A stretch of DNA of 64,000 bases. Source: Acidobacteriota bacterium. GTDB lineage: Bacteria > Acidobacteriota > Terriglobia > UBA7540. The stretch lies in the NCBI GenBank assembly GCA_902812365.1, contig CADDZC010000009.1, forward strand, positions 19,868 to 83,867, given 5' to 3'. Made by a program: the position numbers and the translations under genes. Shown in pieces: positions 38,895 to 52,756 of this stretch; positions within the stretch are counted from its first letter, which is position 1; every line of letters starts with the position of its first letter. The notes below the pieces were generated by a model, which was given only the letters and a program-made list of their open reading frames with translations, was not told the DNA's origin and searched no databases.

Positions 38895-39653
38895 CTAGGG
38901 CTTCACCGAGTCGGGCTCGACGTAAACGGTGTGGCCCCGGCCTCGGAACCCGCCGTCCGGCGCTCGCTCCGCCGCGGCCATCGGGGCGCCGCTTTCGGAC
39001 CCGAAGGCGCGCCACTCGGTTCGCGCTGCAAACGGCCGCACCGTCGGCGGGTTGGCGCCGCTGTCGCCAAAGTAGCGCCAGCCGGGACGGTAGGGATCGA
39101 AGCCGCCGCGGCAGGGGACGTCCACGTCGTCGAGCAGCCGCAGCGTGAGCACCTTCTCGCCCTTCAGTTCCGGGCGAGGACCGCGAGCCGCGAGCGTCGC
39201 CAACTTCACCGGCCAGAGCAGGGGCACGGCCCACTCCACCGCGTCGCGCTTGGCGTGGCCTTTGCCCAGGATGTGCCCGTTGCGGTCCACGCGGTAGCCG
39301 CGCACGCCGATGACGCGGGTGGAGACGCGAGCCTCCCCGTCGGGAATGACTAGGCGGTCAAACTCGACCTCCATCCAGCCCTTCCCGACCAGCCGGCCCG
39401 GGTCCTTGTAGCCTACGAAGTGGCCGGCCAGCTCCGTGCCGCGCGGAAAGACCAGGCAGCCGAACTGCTGCACCGGATGGGCATAGCAAACGACCGGGTC
39501 GCCCACCTGGGCGGTGCGCGACGAAAGATCGGGCTCGCTGACAGTGCACTGGAGCAGCGTCCCGGCAACGAGCGGAATGTCGCGCGCCGCCGCACCGGCC
39601 GCCGGCAAAACCAAGCCTACGGCCAAAATCACCCCTCGAACCGCCGGATTCAT
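38895..39653 (-). CDS. Secreted hypothetical protein
   Basis: 252 residues; not assigned to a family with certainty. A signal peptide (residues 1-24, MNPAVRGVILAVGLVLPAAGAAARD) is followed by a predicted beta-rich domain. The segment TLLQCTVSEPDLSSRTAQVGDPVVCYAHPVQQFGC with LVFPRGTELAGHFVGYKDPGRLVGKGW resembles the TrbI/conjugal-transfer-like barrel used in surface proteins, where LVFPRGTxLxG is common. Cys residues at about 36, 56 and 65 could form disulfides. Convergent with topA; nothing in the context gives a role. Confidence 0.75.
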   Translation of the reverse strand: MNPAVRGVILAVGLVLPAAGAAARDIPLVAGTLLQCTVSEPDLSSRTAQVGDPVVCYAHPVQQFGCLVFPRGTELAGHFVGYKDPGRLVGKGWMEVEFDRLVIPDGEARVSTRVIGVRGYRVDRNGHILGKGHAKRDAVEWAVPLLWPVKLATLAARGPRPELKGEKVLTLRLLDDVDVPCRGGFDPYRPGWRYFGDSGANPPTVRPFAARTEWRAFGSESGAPMAAAERAPDGGFRGRGHTVYVEPDSVKP

Positions 39654-41126
<1,473 letters not shown>

Positions 41127-41199
41127 TTAATGATATGATGGATACCGGCCGCCCGAGACTCCGCCGCCCTTCGGGCCGCCGGCAGACCAGGACCGCGCC

Positions 41200-42117
41200 A
41201 TGCTACGGGAACTGAATTCGTCCGAATTTACCCATCCGGCCGCCCCCGCCACGCGGGACGCCCCCGAGGTCATGCAGGCGTTTGTGGCCCGCCACGTTCC
41301 GGCGATGGTTTTGATGTCGGTCCTCCTGGCCCAGTTTTTGCTCCTGTCGTTCCAAATCACCCGCAACCACCGTGGGCCGCTGATTAAACTGTGGGCGGTG
41401 CGCCTGCTCGATCCGTTTGACCGCTCGCTGCGGGGCGTCTCGGACGCCACGGCCCGCGCCTGGGAGACGTACCACGGCCTGTGGGGCGCCGAGCGGCAAA
41501 ATCAGGAGCTGCAAACCCGGCTGGTGGAAGCGCGGTTCCGCATCCAGCAGCTCTCCGAGCAGGCCGCCGAGGCCGAACGCCTGCGGGCGCTGCTCGATTT
41601 CAAGACCCGCGCCGGCTTTTCGACCCAGGCCGCGGAAGTCATCGCCGCCAGCCCCGGCGACGGCTCCGCCGCCGTCTATATTGACAAAGGCGCCGACGAA
41701 GACTTGGCGGCCGACGAGCCGGTCATCACCCCGCAGGGCGTCGTGGGCAAAATCGTCGCCGTGCTTCCTCATGCCTCGCAGGTGCTGCTGGTGACGGACA
41801 GCGCGAGCGGCGTCGGGGCGATGCTCGGAAGCGATCATGTGCAGGGAGTGGTGAAAGGAACCGGAGACGGCCTGTGCCGGCTGGATTACATCATGAACGG
41901 AGAATCGGTCTCGCCGGGCGAACCGGTGCTCACCTCGGGGCTGGATCAGATTTACCCCAAAGGGCTCCTCATCGGCACCGTCGCCCAGGTGCAGGACGGG
42001 AACATCTATAAGCGCGTCACGGTGCGGCCCGCCGCGCCCCTGGACCGCCTGGAGATGGTTTTGGTGGTGACGAGGCCGCCCGCGGCGGCGGGCGAAGCGG
42101 CCGACCTGAGGCGTTGA
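41200..42117 (+). CDS. mreC: Rod shape-determining protein MreC
   Basis: 305 residues. One N-terminal transmembrane helix (about 32-50, VPAMVLMSVLLAQFLLLSF) anchors a periplasmic coiled coil (about 95-130, QNQELQTRLVEARFRIQQL) and a two-barrel MreC domain with TDSASGVGAMLG and VLTSGLDQIYPKGLLIGTV. It links MreB to the penicillin-binding machinery. Its stop overlaps a possible mreD start (TTGA). Confidence 0.95.
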   Translation: MLRELNSSEFTHPAAPATRDAPEVMQAFVARHVPAMVLMSVLLAQFLLLSFQITRNHRGPLIKLWAVRLLDPFDRSLRGVSDATARAWETYHGLWGAERQNQELQTRLVEARFRIQQLSEQAAEAERLRALLDFKTRAGFSTQAAEVIAASPGDGSAAVYIDKGADEDLAADEPVITPQGVVGKIVAVLPHASQVLLVTDSASGVGAMLGSDHVQGVVKGTGDGLCRLDYIMNGESVSPGEPVLTSGLDQIYPKGLLIGTVAQVQDGNIYKRVTVRPAAPLDRLEMVLVVTRPPAAAGEAADLRR

Positions 42118-42161
42118 GGAATCGCGCCACGCCCGTTCGCTTCGTGATTCACTCTCCATCT

Positions 42162-42671
42162 ATGCCTTCTCCCGCCGAGCGCCCCATCGCCGTGTATCGC
42201 GTCCACGCGGCCGTCCTGTGGAGCTCGGCGTTTCTCGCCCTGCTGCTTCAGACGTTCCTGCCGGTGGTGATCCCGGTGGCCAAGCTGCTGGACTTTCCGC
42301 TGCTCGTCGTCATCTACTTTTCCTTGATGCGGCGGAACAAGATTTACGGTACGCTTCTCGGGACGCTGATGGGGCTGGCGCAGGACGCGCTGGCGCACGG
42401 CTTTTTGGGCATGTTCGGCATCGCCAAGACCCTGGTCGGCTACCTGGGCGCCTGGGGCAGCGTGCAATTTGACCTGGAACCGTTCCTTCCCCGCTCGCTG
42501 TTCGCTGGAGCCCTGATCATCGCGCACGGCGCCCTCTACGCGGCCCTTCAGCGCCTGCGGGAAACGCCGCCCCCGTTCGTTCCCCTGGACCTGGCGAGCA
42601 GCGTGTTGTTGAACGTCGCCATCGCTTTGATGGTGTTTCCGGCGCTAGATCTTTTCCGGCGGCCGGCCTGA
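42162..42671 (+). CDS. mreD: Rod shape-determining protein MreD
   Basis: 169 residues from the ATG at 42162; a TTG at 42114 overlapping the mreC stop would give 185 residues, and neither start has a strong ribosome-binding site. A small, five- to six-helix membrane protein with PVAKLLDFPLLVVIYFSL, LLGTLMGLAQDALAHGFLG and a final C-terminal helix, in the usual MreD pattern. It completes the elongasome scaffold with MreB and MreC. The usual downstream partners for PBP2 and RodA are not adjacent. Confidence 0.92.
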   Translation: MPSPAERPIAVYRVHAAVLWSSAFLALLLQTFLPVVIPVAKLLDFPLLVVIYFSLMRRNKIYGTLLGTLMGLAQDALAHGFLGMFGIAKTLVGYLGAWGSVQFDLEPFLPRSLFAGALIIAHGALYAALQRLRETPPPFVPLDLASSVLLNVAIALMVFPALDLFRRPA

Positions 42672-42699
42672 GCGCCGGCCCCGGCGGCGAGGAGTGTCG

Positions 42700-43614
42700 A
42701 TGCCCCCCCACCTTCATTCGCGGTCGGCCCACGGCGTGGTGACAGTGGCCCTGGCGGCCACGCTCGCGCTGGCGGCGGTCGAGTTGGTGGCGGGCACGGC
42801 CGGCCACAGCCTGGCGCTGGTGGGCGACGCCTGGCACAACCTCTCCGACCTGCCTTCGCTGGCCCTGGCCTGGATCGCGCTCTACCTCGAGCGACGGCCG
42901 CCCGATGACCGGAAGACCTACGGGTATCAGCGGGCCGGGGTGCTGGCGGCGTTTGTCAACGCCCTGGTGCTGGCGGGCATCGCCATCTTCATCTGCGTGG
43001 AAGGCTACGAGCGCATTGTGCATCCGGAGCCCGTGAGGACGCGCCTCATGATGATGGTGGGGGTGCTAGCTCTGGTCATCAATGGCGCGATCTCGTGGGG
43101 GCTGGGCCAGGAGCGGGCCGACCTGAACCTGCGCGCCGTCTTCATCCACAATTTCGGCGACGCACTCTCGAATCTGGGCATCATCGCGGGGGCGTGGATC
43201 ATCCAGCGCACCGGCCAGCGCTTGGTGGACCCGCTGGTGGCGTTCCTGATCGCCGGCATGATCTTGTGGTCCAGTTTCGGGGTGCTGGTGGAGTCGTCGA
43301 ACATTCTGTTGGAGAGCGCGCCGCCCGGCATCAGCCCGGAACGGGTGGCGGCGGCCATGCTTCGGGTGCCGGGCGTGCGAGAGGTTCACGACGTGCACAT
43401 CTGGAGCCTGGGGTCGCGCTCGGTGGCGCTGTCATGCCACGTGCGGATTCTCGACATGCCGACGTCGGAGAGCGAGCGCATCGGGCACCGCCTCCACGAC
43501 ATCCTCAAAAATGAGTTCGGCATCTCCCACACCACGATCCAGTTTGAACATACCCACCCGCCGGGCGATTTCCACCGCTACATGCCGGAACCGGCGCGCA
43601 AGGAAAGCCCGTAG
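42700..43614 (+). CDS. Cation diffusion facilitator (CDF) metal exporter
   Basis: 304 residues from the ATG at 42700, six bases after GAGGAG; a GTG at 42694 is in frame but lies right on that site. Six transmembrane helices with the metal-site motif GDAWHNLSD (helix 2) and HNFGDALSNLG (helix 5) are typical of Zn2+/Co2+/Cd2+ CDF exporters, and a His-rich N-terminus (PPHLHSRSAHG) supports zinc. The cytoplasmic C-terminal domain (about 210-295) ends with THPPGDFHR. It should pump divalent metal out in exchange for protons. Confidence 0.93.
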   Translation: MPPHLHSRSAHGVVTVALAATLALAAVELVAGTAGHSLALVGDAWHNLSDLPSLALAWIALYLERRPPDDRKTYGYQRAGVLAAFVNALVLAGIAIFICVEGYERIVHPEPVRTRLMMMVGVLALVINGAISWGLGQERADLNLRAVFIHNFGDALSNLGIIAGAWIIQRTGQRLVDPLVAFLIAGMILWSSFGVLVESSNILLESAPPGISPERVAAAMLRVPGVREVHDVHIWSLGSRSVALSCHVRILDMPTSESERIGHRLHDILKNEFGISHTTIQFEHTHPPGDFHRYMPEPARKESP

Positions 43615-43689
43615 CCGGAGGCCGGGAGCGCCGCCTCGAGCCGGCAGATGCCTTGCCGCTGCTCGGACCGGGAGATTAAACTGAATCTG

Positions 43690-44181
43690 ATGAGGAGAGC
43701 GAATTTTCTCCGCGGGCCCGCAGCGGCCGCCGTGATCACGGCGCTGGCGCTCGTTCCGCCGGCGAGCGCTCACGCCCGGCCGGCCGGCAATGAGGTGCCG
43801 GACATGACCGGGCAGTACCGGTTCCTGTCTCCCGATGACACGCTGGCGATTCTGGAAGAGGAGGGTCAACTGAAAGGCTACGTCGACGTGTTCCAGGGGG
43901 ATGAGGAGTCCGACGACATCCTGAGCTACCCGATCACGACGGGCACCCGCGCCGGCAATCACGTGGAGTTCAAGACCGGAAAGATTCACGACCGGTATTA
44001 CCGCTTCGTGGGAACCGTGGAGCGCGGCCGCGGCCACAAGGAAGACGACGCCGACTACCTTCGCCTGGTGGGTATTCTCGACATCGTCACCGAGAATCCG
44101 GTGAGCGGCCAAGAGTCAGTGGAGCGGCGGCCGGTCGTCTTCCTGTGGAAAAGCAAGTCGGAACGCCAGCCCGGCCCGTAG
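43690..44181 (+). CDS. Secreted hypothetical protein
   Basis: 163 residues from the ATG at 43690. A Sec-type signal peptide (about 1-28, ending PPASAHA) precedes a small beta-rich domain beginning PDMTGQYRFLSPDDTLAILEE, followed by LKGYVDVFQGDEESDDILSY and VEFKTGKIHDRYYRFVGTVERG. This reads like a lipocalin-like or calycin-like fold in which the protein describes a stored/compared substrate, but the family is not recognised. It lies downstream of the CDF gene, 75 bases apart. Confidence 0.7.
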   Translation: MRRANFLRGPAAAAVITALALVPPASAHARPAGNEVPDMTGQYRFLSPDDTLAILEEEGQLKGYVDVFQGDEESDDILSYPITTGTRAGNHVEFKTGKIHDRYYRFVGTVERGRGHKEDDADYLRLVGILDIVTENPVSGQESVERRPVVFLWKSKSERQPGP

Positions 44182-44274
44182 AGAATCGAGGCGTGACTTC
44201 CCGCGCGGCCCGGCGTGGGCGGCACGCCCTCTTCTTTCCCCTCCCGGGACGATGCCACCCGCGCCGCCGGCCGT

Positions 44275-44718
44275 TCAGGCCGCTCCTGCCCGCTGGTACA
44301 TCCTTTGCGGCCATCGCATCGAGGATTCGATCATGTCAGCGATTTTCGAGGCGGGCAGGGGTTTTTCGAGGTAGTCGACCGCGCCAAGCTGCATGGCCTC
44401 GAGATAGCAGTTCATGTCCAGGCAGCGGGTGATGACCAGGGCGGGAACGCGGCGGCCGGTTTCCAGGATGCGTTCCAGGATCACCCGTCCTTCAAAGCGG
44501 GGGCTGCCCTGGTCGAGGAGGACAAAGTCGAAATGGTCAACGTCGAGCCATCGCAGCGCCTCCGCGTAAGAACCGCAGGCTCGAACATCGAAGTTTTGTT
44601 GGCTCAGATAGTGGGCATAGTCATAGAGCTCGTGGAGCTCGGGGTCGACAATGAGCACCTTGCGCGGCAGGAGCGCGAGAGGTGCCAGGGCGGCTTGGGT
44701 AGCGGTTGCGAGGGCCAT
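44275..44718 (-). CDS. Stand-alone receiver-domain response regulator
   Basis: 147 residues from the ATG at 44718 with GGAGGTGG upstream. A short disordered N-terminus leads to one CheY-like receiver: acidic pocket residues in LIVDPELHE, phosphoacceptor Asp in DFVLLDQGSP, Thr in LVITRC and Lys in YLEKPLP, all conserved. There is no output domain, so it must act through a partner or as a phosphate sink. No histidine kinase is nearby. Confidence 0.9.
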   Translation of the reverse strand: MALATATQAALAPLALLPRKVLIVDPELHELYDYAHYLSQQNFDVRACGSYAEALRWLDVDHFDFVLLDQGSPRFEGRVILERILETGRRVPALVITRCLDMNCYLEAMQLGAVDYLEKPLPASKIADMIESSMRWPQRMYQRAGAA

Positions 44719-44781
44719 GATCCACCTCCTCTTTCCAAAATTCTTCGGTGGACGACGGGTTATCGTGTCTCCGATAAGCCC

Positions 44782-44811
44782 ATGGTAGGGAGGCGGGCGA
44801 AAGGGAGTCAA
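44782..44811 (-). promoter_or_regulatory. Promoter of the receiver gene
   Basis: On the minus strand TTGACT (44806-44811, 5 of 6) and TACCAT (44782-44787, 4 of 6) are 18 bases apart, leaving a leader of about 55 bases. Confidence 0.5.
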
Positions 44812-44936
44812 GTTAATTTTCAGTAATAGCGGCGTGAAATGCGCACTACAATCGGTAGGAGGCCAAAGGAGCCGCTGGCGCTACCGGATGGGGTCAGCCG
44901 GCCGGCGGCCGGGCTCTCCGGCCCGCCGCCCTGCCT

Positions 44937-48184
<3,248 letters not shown>

Positions 48185-49336
48185 ATGCGCAGGCAACTCT
48201 TTTTGCTGGCGGCGCTCGTTGCCGGGGCCGCGCCCCTGGCGGGGCAAGGCGTGTGTCCCGGGTTCAACGTGGTCGTCAATACGCCGGAGGATCAGTTGAT
48301 GTTGGCGGTGAACGGTGCGGACACCCCGCAGGAACAGGCGGCCGCGCTCGACAAGTTTATCCAGGAACACGCCGACTCGAAGTTTATTCCCTGCGCTTAC
48401 GAATACGAGGTGATGACCAACGTCAAGCTCAACAACTTTGACAAGGCCATCGAATACGGAGAAAAGGATCTGGCCAACAACTATAAGAGCGTCAATCTGC
48501 TCGTCAACCTCGCCAAGGCCTATGTGGGGGCGGGCCGGGCGACCGACGCCGCCTTCCAGGCCATCGATCTGGGGGCGGAGCAGATCCGGGCCGAGCTGGC
48601 GGCTGCTCCCCGGCCCGCCAACGTCAGCGACGAGGAGTGGAAGAAGAGCCAGGCCGAATCCGTTAAGGACGACCGCGACTACCTGGTGTACGCTTTCTTC
48701 ACCCTCTTGCAGCGCGTCGATGACGCCGCCAAGCGGCTCCAGTATCTCGACGCCTTCGCCAAGGCCTACCCCGAGATGGCCGGCTCGCCGCAGCTCAATT
48801 TCCAGTATCTGGTGGCCTACGAGCGCGCCAACAATCCCGCCAAGGCCAGCGAGTACGGCGAGAAGGCCATCGCCGCCGACCCCAATGACATCGACGCCCT
48901 CAACCTGGTGGCCTACAACTACGCGCTGCGGCTGCGCTCGAACTATGACAAGGCGGCCAGCTATGCCCAGAAGGTCCTGGCCCTGGTTCCATCCTCCAAG
49001 AAACCCGAGGGCATGACCGACGCGCAGTTCAAGACGTTGCAAAACAACCAGCTCGGCATGGCCCACTTGACCCTCGGTTACGTCAATCTGGTCAAAGCCG
49101 GCAAGACGCACCGAGTGGCTTCCGCCATCCAGGAGTTCAAGACGGCGGCCGGCCTGCTCGGCGCCAATCCGGAATTGCTGGGGCAGGACCTCTATTTCCT
49201 CGGCTACGCTTACGAGGACAGTTACCCGGCGAACCATCGCGCCGCCGCCGACGCTTTGGCGCGCGCCTCGTCGGTGGCCAGCTCAATGCAGGGCGCGGCG
49301 CGCGAGCTGCTGGCCAAGGTCAAGAAGGCCGAGTAA
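48185..49336 (+). CDS. Secreted TPR-repeat protein
   Basis: 383 residues from the ATG at 48185 with GGGAGG six bases upstream. A signal peptide (1-20, MRRQLFLLAALVAGAAPLAG) is followed by TPR-like helices, such as YEYEVMTNVKLNNFDKAIEY, LVNLAKAYVGAGRATDAAF, FQYLVAYERANNPAKASEYG and LNLVAYNYALRLRSNYDKA. Two Cys (about 24 and 63) may form a disulfide. Likely a periplasmic interaction scaffold of a kind common in Acidobacteriota; no partner is indicated by the context. Confidence 0.85.
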   Translation: MRRQLFLLAALVAGAAPLAGQGVCPGFNVVVNTPEDQLMLAVNGADTPQEQAAALDKFIQEHADSKFIPCAYEYEVMTNVKLNNFDKAIEYGEKDLANNYKSVNLLVNLAKAYVGAGRATDAAFQAIDLGAEQIRAELAAAPRPANVSDEEWKKSQAESVKDDRDYLVYAFFTLLQRVDDAAKRLQYLDAFAKAYPEMAGSPQLNFQYLVAYERANNPAKASEYGEKAIAADPNDIDALNLVAYNYALRLRSNYDKAASYAQKVLALVPSSKKPEGMTDAQFKTLQNNQLGMAHLTLGYVNLVKAGKTHRVASAIQEFKTAAGLLGANPELLGQDLYFLGYAYEDSYPANHRAAADALARASSVASSMQGAARELLAKVKKAE

Positions 49337-49372
49337 GAGGCCGGGCGGCCCGAGCGAGGGCGGGAGGAGCCG

Positions 49373-49960
49373 TCATCGGGAGTGGCGCAGAAGGCCGTGC
49401 CGGGCCTTCGGGTGGCCAGCGGCGCCGGCGACCGAGAAGTCAAACACGAGCCCGGGCAGATCGCGCCCGCGGAACAGATAGAAGCCGTACTCGCCGGGCG
49501 CCAGATCATGGGCCGGCACGAGCTTATAAAGACCACTCGCCACCTGTTGAGTGTACAGCTCCACTTGCGCTTGGAGCGGGATGCCGGAAGCTGAGTTCCA
49601 ATCGCCTTCCGAACTCACCGTCAGCTCCCGATGCCCCGATCTGCTCGTGAGCCTCACCAGCACCAGGTCGGCCGCTCCGGCCGCTTGCTGGTCGCGGCCA
49701 GCCCGAAAGTAGAATACGGGGGTCGGCGCGGCCTGCTGGGCCGCATGGTCCCCGAGGATCTCGGCCCGCACCTTGCCTCCCCCGCTCATCGGTAATTTGC
49801 CGCTGATCGGCGTGCGGCCTCTCGAACGCTCCACGGTCACAGACCGCCCTTCCATTCGGACGACGCCGGCCGGACTGGCGTAATAAAGCCCGGGGTCGGC
49901 GGGGATTGTCACCGGCTCGACCGCCAGAAGCCATGCGCATGTCAGGATCATCGCCATCAT
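49373..49960 (-). CDS. Small secreted hypothetical protein
   Basis: 195 residues, family not recognised. A short N-terminal signal (MMAMILTCAWLLAVEP) is followed by a beta-rich region: PGLYYASPAGVVRMEGRSV, PVFYFRAGRDQQAAGAADL, LVLVRLTSRSGHRELTVSS, and LAPGEYGFYLFRGRDLPGL near the C-terminus. Such alternating hydrophobic strands with PGxY turns suggest an Ig-like or beta-sandwich domain. Convergent with the TPR gene. Confidence 0.7.
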   Translation of the reverse strand: MMAMILTCAWLLAVEPVTIPADPGLYYASPAGVVRMEGRSVTVERSRGRTPISGKLPMSGGGKVRAEILGDHAAQQAAPTPVFYFRAGRDQQAAGAADLVLVRLTSRSGHRELTVSSEGDWNSASGIPLQAQVELYTQQVASGLYKLVPAHDLAPGEYGFYLFRGRDLPGLVFDFSVAGAAGHPKARHGLLRHSR

Positions 49961-50328
49961 GGAATCCTTTCCGCTCGCCGAAGCTGTCCGGAAGGGACCG
50001 CAGCGGGCAGCACACTGGGGGTCCGAGGGCCGGCCGCGCTATAGTCCACTTAAGTTGTTGATAAAGCGATATTTAGATTATTTTCCGCCGCCCGACCCCA
50101 GGCTCCCCGCGCCGGTTCCGGGCTTTTGGGCGGGCGAAATTCGGCCTCCGGCGCCTCCCTACGATGGCCCGCCCTTGCGTGTAACCACGTCGTAACCACG
50201 CTGATCGGAAGCGGGCGGTAGGGGTTGGTAGCTCCCCGCCCTCGGAAACGATCCTAGGGCCACCGAACGCGAAATTGGAGGCCGTTGACCCCCCTTTTTT
50301 AGGCCGCGGAGCCCGCCAGCCGGCAGGA
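49961..50328. other. Intergenic region
   Basis: About 370 bases between the small secreted hypothetical and the DUF92-fusion gene stop. An AT-rich patch (50041-50090, including TTGTTGATAAAGCGATATTT) stands out from its GC-rich surroundings and may contain a promoter for the upstream minus-strand gene, but no clear -35/-10 pair was found. No gene or RNA recognised. Confidence 0.45.
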
Positions 50329-51747
50329 TCAGAGGCGGAGCGACCCTGCCAGCGCCACGGCCCCCGCCAAGCACGTGCCGGCGAAGTTCACCAGGCCGTT
50401 GGTCATGAGGCCGCGGCGCTCCGCGGTGGCCCCGAGCACGCTATCCAGCACCGTGCCGGCCCAGGCCGCGCCCCACGCGAGCGCGGCGCTCTTCCATCCG
50501 CCGCGGCAGAGCCCGAGCTGAGCGGCCAAGTCTACCACTAGCGCCGAAGCCGCCAGGCCGGCCAGCGTGCCGGCCGCCGAGACGCCCCCATGCTCGCCGG
50601 CGGCCACTCGCTTCCCGCTGGTAATCAGATAAGCGCGAGGCGAAAGCCACTGGCCAACCTCGCTCGATACGGTGTCACCGGCGGCTTCCGCGAGAGCTGC
50701 GACGAGGGCCAGCAGAAACGCCGACTCCTGGCGGGTGGTAATCACCAGAACGGAGAAGAACGCGGGGGCGAGGCCATTGGCCAAGGCCTCGCGCCAGCCT
50801 CGGGCTCCGCCACGCCGTTCCGCCACGCCGCGGGCTGATTTTTCGGCATAACCCAGCCGCGTGGCTATTGACCCCAGCAGAACGAAGGCGAGCAGAAGCG
50901 CAAAGCTCTTCCATCCCCATCCCATGTAAATCAGGACGCCGAGGGCGAAGCCGGCGGCGGCTCCGGAACGGTCCACGGCCCGGGCGGCGAGGGCGGCGAG
51001 GGCAAACAGGAGGTTGATGCCGGCGGCCAGCAGAAGGCGGCGCCCGAGGTAGGGCCAATTGCTCTCAACAGCCGAGCGTTCGACGAGCAAGGCGCAGAAC
51101 ATGAACCCGCCGCACACGAGCGGAACCGTGAGGTTATCGTCCAGGGAGATCGGTAGGCTCTCGACGATGGCTCCCACCAGAGCGGTCGCCGCGCTCACGA
51201 TCAAGGCCTTCTCGGGCGGCACCCGCGGCCCCACCCAGCGCGTTAAAACGTAGGCGCCGGCGGTTCCGGCCAGGACGAAGGCGGCAAATCCGGCCCAAGT
51301 CTTCCGGCGGTGGTAGGGCAGCGCCGGCCCGCCCACCGCCTGGCCCGCCACGCTCGCCAGGCCGTCGCCGAGCGCCATAATGGCCCAAACCGCGGCCACC
51401 ACCTCCAGGGAGCGGCGGTAGATCAGGATCAGGAGGAGCACCGAAATCGGGTAAAGAATGATGCCCGTCCAAACGCTGAGGGAGCCGGCTGGGCCGGCGG
51501 CGGTTCCGCCCAGATGCTGGGCCAGGTCCACATCGAGACGAGGCAGAATGAAGACGTTGAACAGCAGGGCCAATAAAGCCGCTCCCGCCGCCTGCCTCCA
51601 GGTGAGGAAGGGAAGTAGGAAGGCGAACAGCAGCATGGAAACGTGAACGAGTTTGCGGGGCGGGAACCCGTGGCGGGCGGCAGAGGTCACCGGCCGGGGA
51701 GACCGGGGAACCGTCGGTCGCGGGGAGTCAGGCGTTCGTTCCGGCAT
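50329..51747 (-). CDS. Membrane fusion protein: phytol/dolichol-kinase-like domain plus DUF92 domain
   Basis: 472 residues from the ATG at 51747; an in-frame ATG at 51765 is possible. The N-terminal half (about 30-225) has the signatures of the SEC59/DGK1/VTE5 CTP-dependent lipid kinases: RKLVHV at 31-36, ALGDGLASVAG at 125-135, RRKTWAGFAAF, and VESLPISLDDNLTVPL at 195-210. The C-terminal half (about 235-472) is DUF92 (VTE6-like): AEAAGDTVSSEVGQ, ITSGKRVAAGEHGGVSAAG, GTVLDSVLGATAERRG and TNGLVNFAGT. In plants VTE5 makes phytyl phosphate and VTE6 makes phytyl diphosphate, so one protein may do both steps on an isoprenoid alcohol. Last gene of the operon, overlapping the reductase gene. Confidence 0.88.
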   Translation of the reverse strand: MPERTPDSPRPTVPRSPRPVTSAARHGFPPRKLVHVSMLLFAFLLPFLTWRQAAGAALLALLFNVFILPRLDVDLAQHLGGTAAGPAGSLSVWTGIILYPISVLLLILIYRRSLEVVAAVWAIMALGDGLASVAGQAVGGPALPYHRRKTWAGFAAFVLAGTAGAYVLTRWVGPRVPPEKALIVSAATALVGAIVESLPISLDDNLTVPLVCGGFMFCALLVERSAVESNWPYLGRRLLLAAGINLLFALAALAARAVDRSGAAAGFALGVLIYMGWGWKSFALLLAFVLLGSIATRLGYAEKSARGVAERRGGARGWREALANGLAPAFFSVLVITTRQESAFLLALVAALAEAAGDTVSSEVGQWLSPRAYLITSGKRVAAGEHGGVSAAGTLAGLAASALVVDLAAQLGLCRGGWKSAALAWGAAWAGTVLDSVLGATAERRGLMTNGLVNFAGTCLAGAVALAGSLRL

Positions 51748-52738
51748 GGTCCACAGGCCACCCATTCCGGGCGACCGCGAGGGTTCGAGCCAGCCCGTCT
51801 TCGAGCGGTCTTACGCGATAGCCCAGCTCGGCGACCGCCTTGGCGCTCGAATAGACCCAGTCGTGTTTGAAAATCTTGACCACCCCCGGAGTCAGTTGGG
51901 GCGGACGGCCAAAAAGGCGGGCGCGGGCCAGCTCCACGCCGCCGCCGATCGCGCCCACCCAGAAGGGAATATGGCGCACCGGCCGCCGCACTTTGGAAAT
52001 CTCCCCCACCAACCGAAACAGGTCGTTCAGGGAGCGATTATCACCCGCCACCACGTACTCCTGGCCGCGCTGGCCGCGCTCGAGCGCCGCCAGATGCGCC
52101 GCCACCACGTCCTCCCGATAGGCGAAACTCCAACGCTGCTCGCCGGAGCCGAGAAGGCCCGGGAACTGACCGGCCAGATACTGGCCGATCATCCGGCCCA
52201 CCAGATTCCCTTCCGTCCGGGGTCCGGGGCCGTAAATAACCCCCGGCAGCAGGGCAATGACGGGATATTGCCCGAAGCCTTCGGCGCGCAGCCACTCGAG
52301 CGCCTGGACCTTCGTCCTCTCGTATTCATTGGCGAAAGGCCCCCGATGCGCCCGACCTTCGCCGGCGCTCGGATCGCGGGACGGTCCGAGGGCCATGAAC
52401 GACGAAGTGTACACGATTCGGCTCACGCCGGCAGCTGCGGCGGCGCGGAGCAGGTTCTGGAGCCCGCCCCAGTTGACCCGGTGAAACTCCGCCGCGTCGC
52501 GCACCCACATCTTGACGAGCGCCGCCGTGTGGATGACCTCAGTCACCCCTTCCAGCGCCGGGCCCAGGCTTTCGCCGTCCGCCAGGTCGGCAACCGCGAC
52601 CTGGCAGGCCGTTGCCGAGGCATCGAACCTCAAACGCGACGCCTCGCGCACCAAGACCCGGAACGGGCGGCCCTGCCGCGCCAGTTCCCGGGCGATTCCC
52701 GAGCCCAGGTATCCGGTTGCGCCGGTCAGAAGAAGCAT
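51728..52738 (-). CDS. NAD(P)-dependent epimerase/reductase, extended SDR (HpnA/DFR-like)
   Basis: 336 residues. The Rossmann motif LLTGATGYLGSGIAREL starts at the N-terminus, and the catalytic Tyr-Lys is in YERTKVQALEWL. VIYGPGPRTEGNLVGRMI and YVVAGDNRSLNDLFRLVGE place it among the dihydroflavonol-4-reductase / hopanoid-associated (HpnA) extended SDRs. It sits between a prenyltransferase (18 bases upstream) and the lipid-kinase fusion (overlapping downstream), so a reduction or epimerisation on an isoprenoid or quinone-like molecule is a reasonable but unproved guess. Confidence 0.88.
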   Translation of the reverse strand: MLLLTGATGYLGSGIARELARQGRPFRVLVREASRLRFDASATACQVAVADLADGESLGPALEGVTEVIHTAALVKMWVRDAAEFHRVNWGGLQNLLRAAAAAGVSRIVYTSSFMALGPSRDPSAGEGRAHRGPFANEYERTKVQALEWLRAEGFGQYPVIALLPGVIYGPGPRTEGNLVGRMIGQYLAGQFPGLLGSGEQRWSFAYREDVVAAHLAALERGQRGQEYVVAGDNRSLNDLFRLVGEISKVRRPVRHIPFWVGAIGGGVELARARLFGRPPQLTPGVVKIFKHDWVYSSAKAVAELGYRVRPLEDGLARTLAVARNGWPVDHAGTNA

Positions 52739-52756
52739 GTGTCACCGCCGCCCCGG

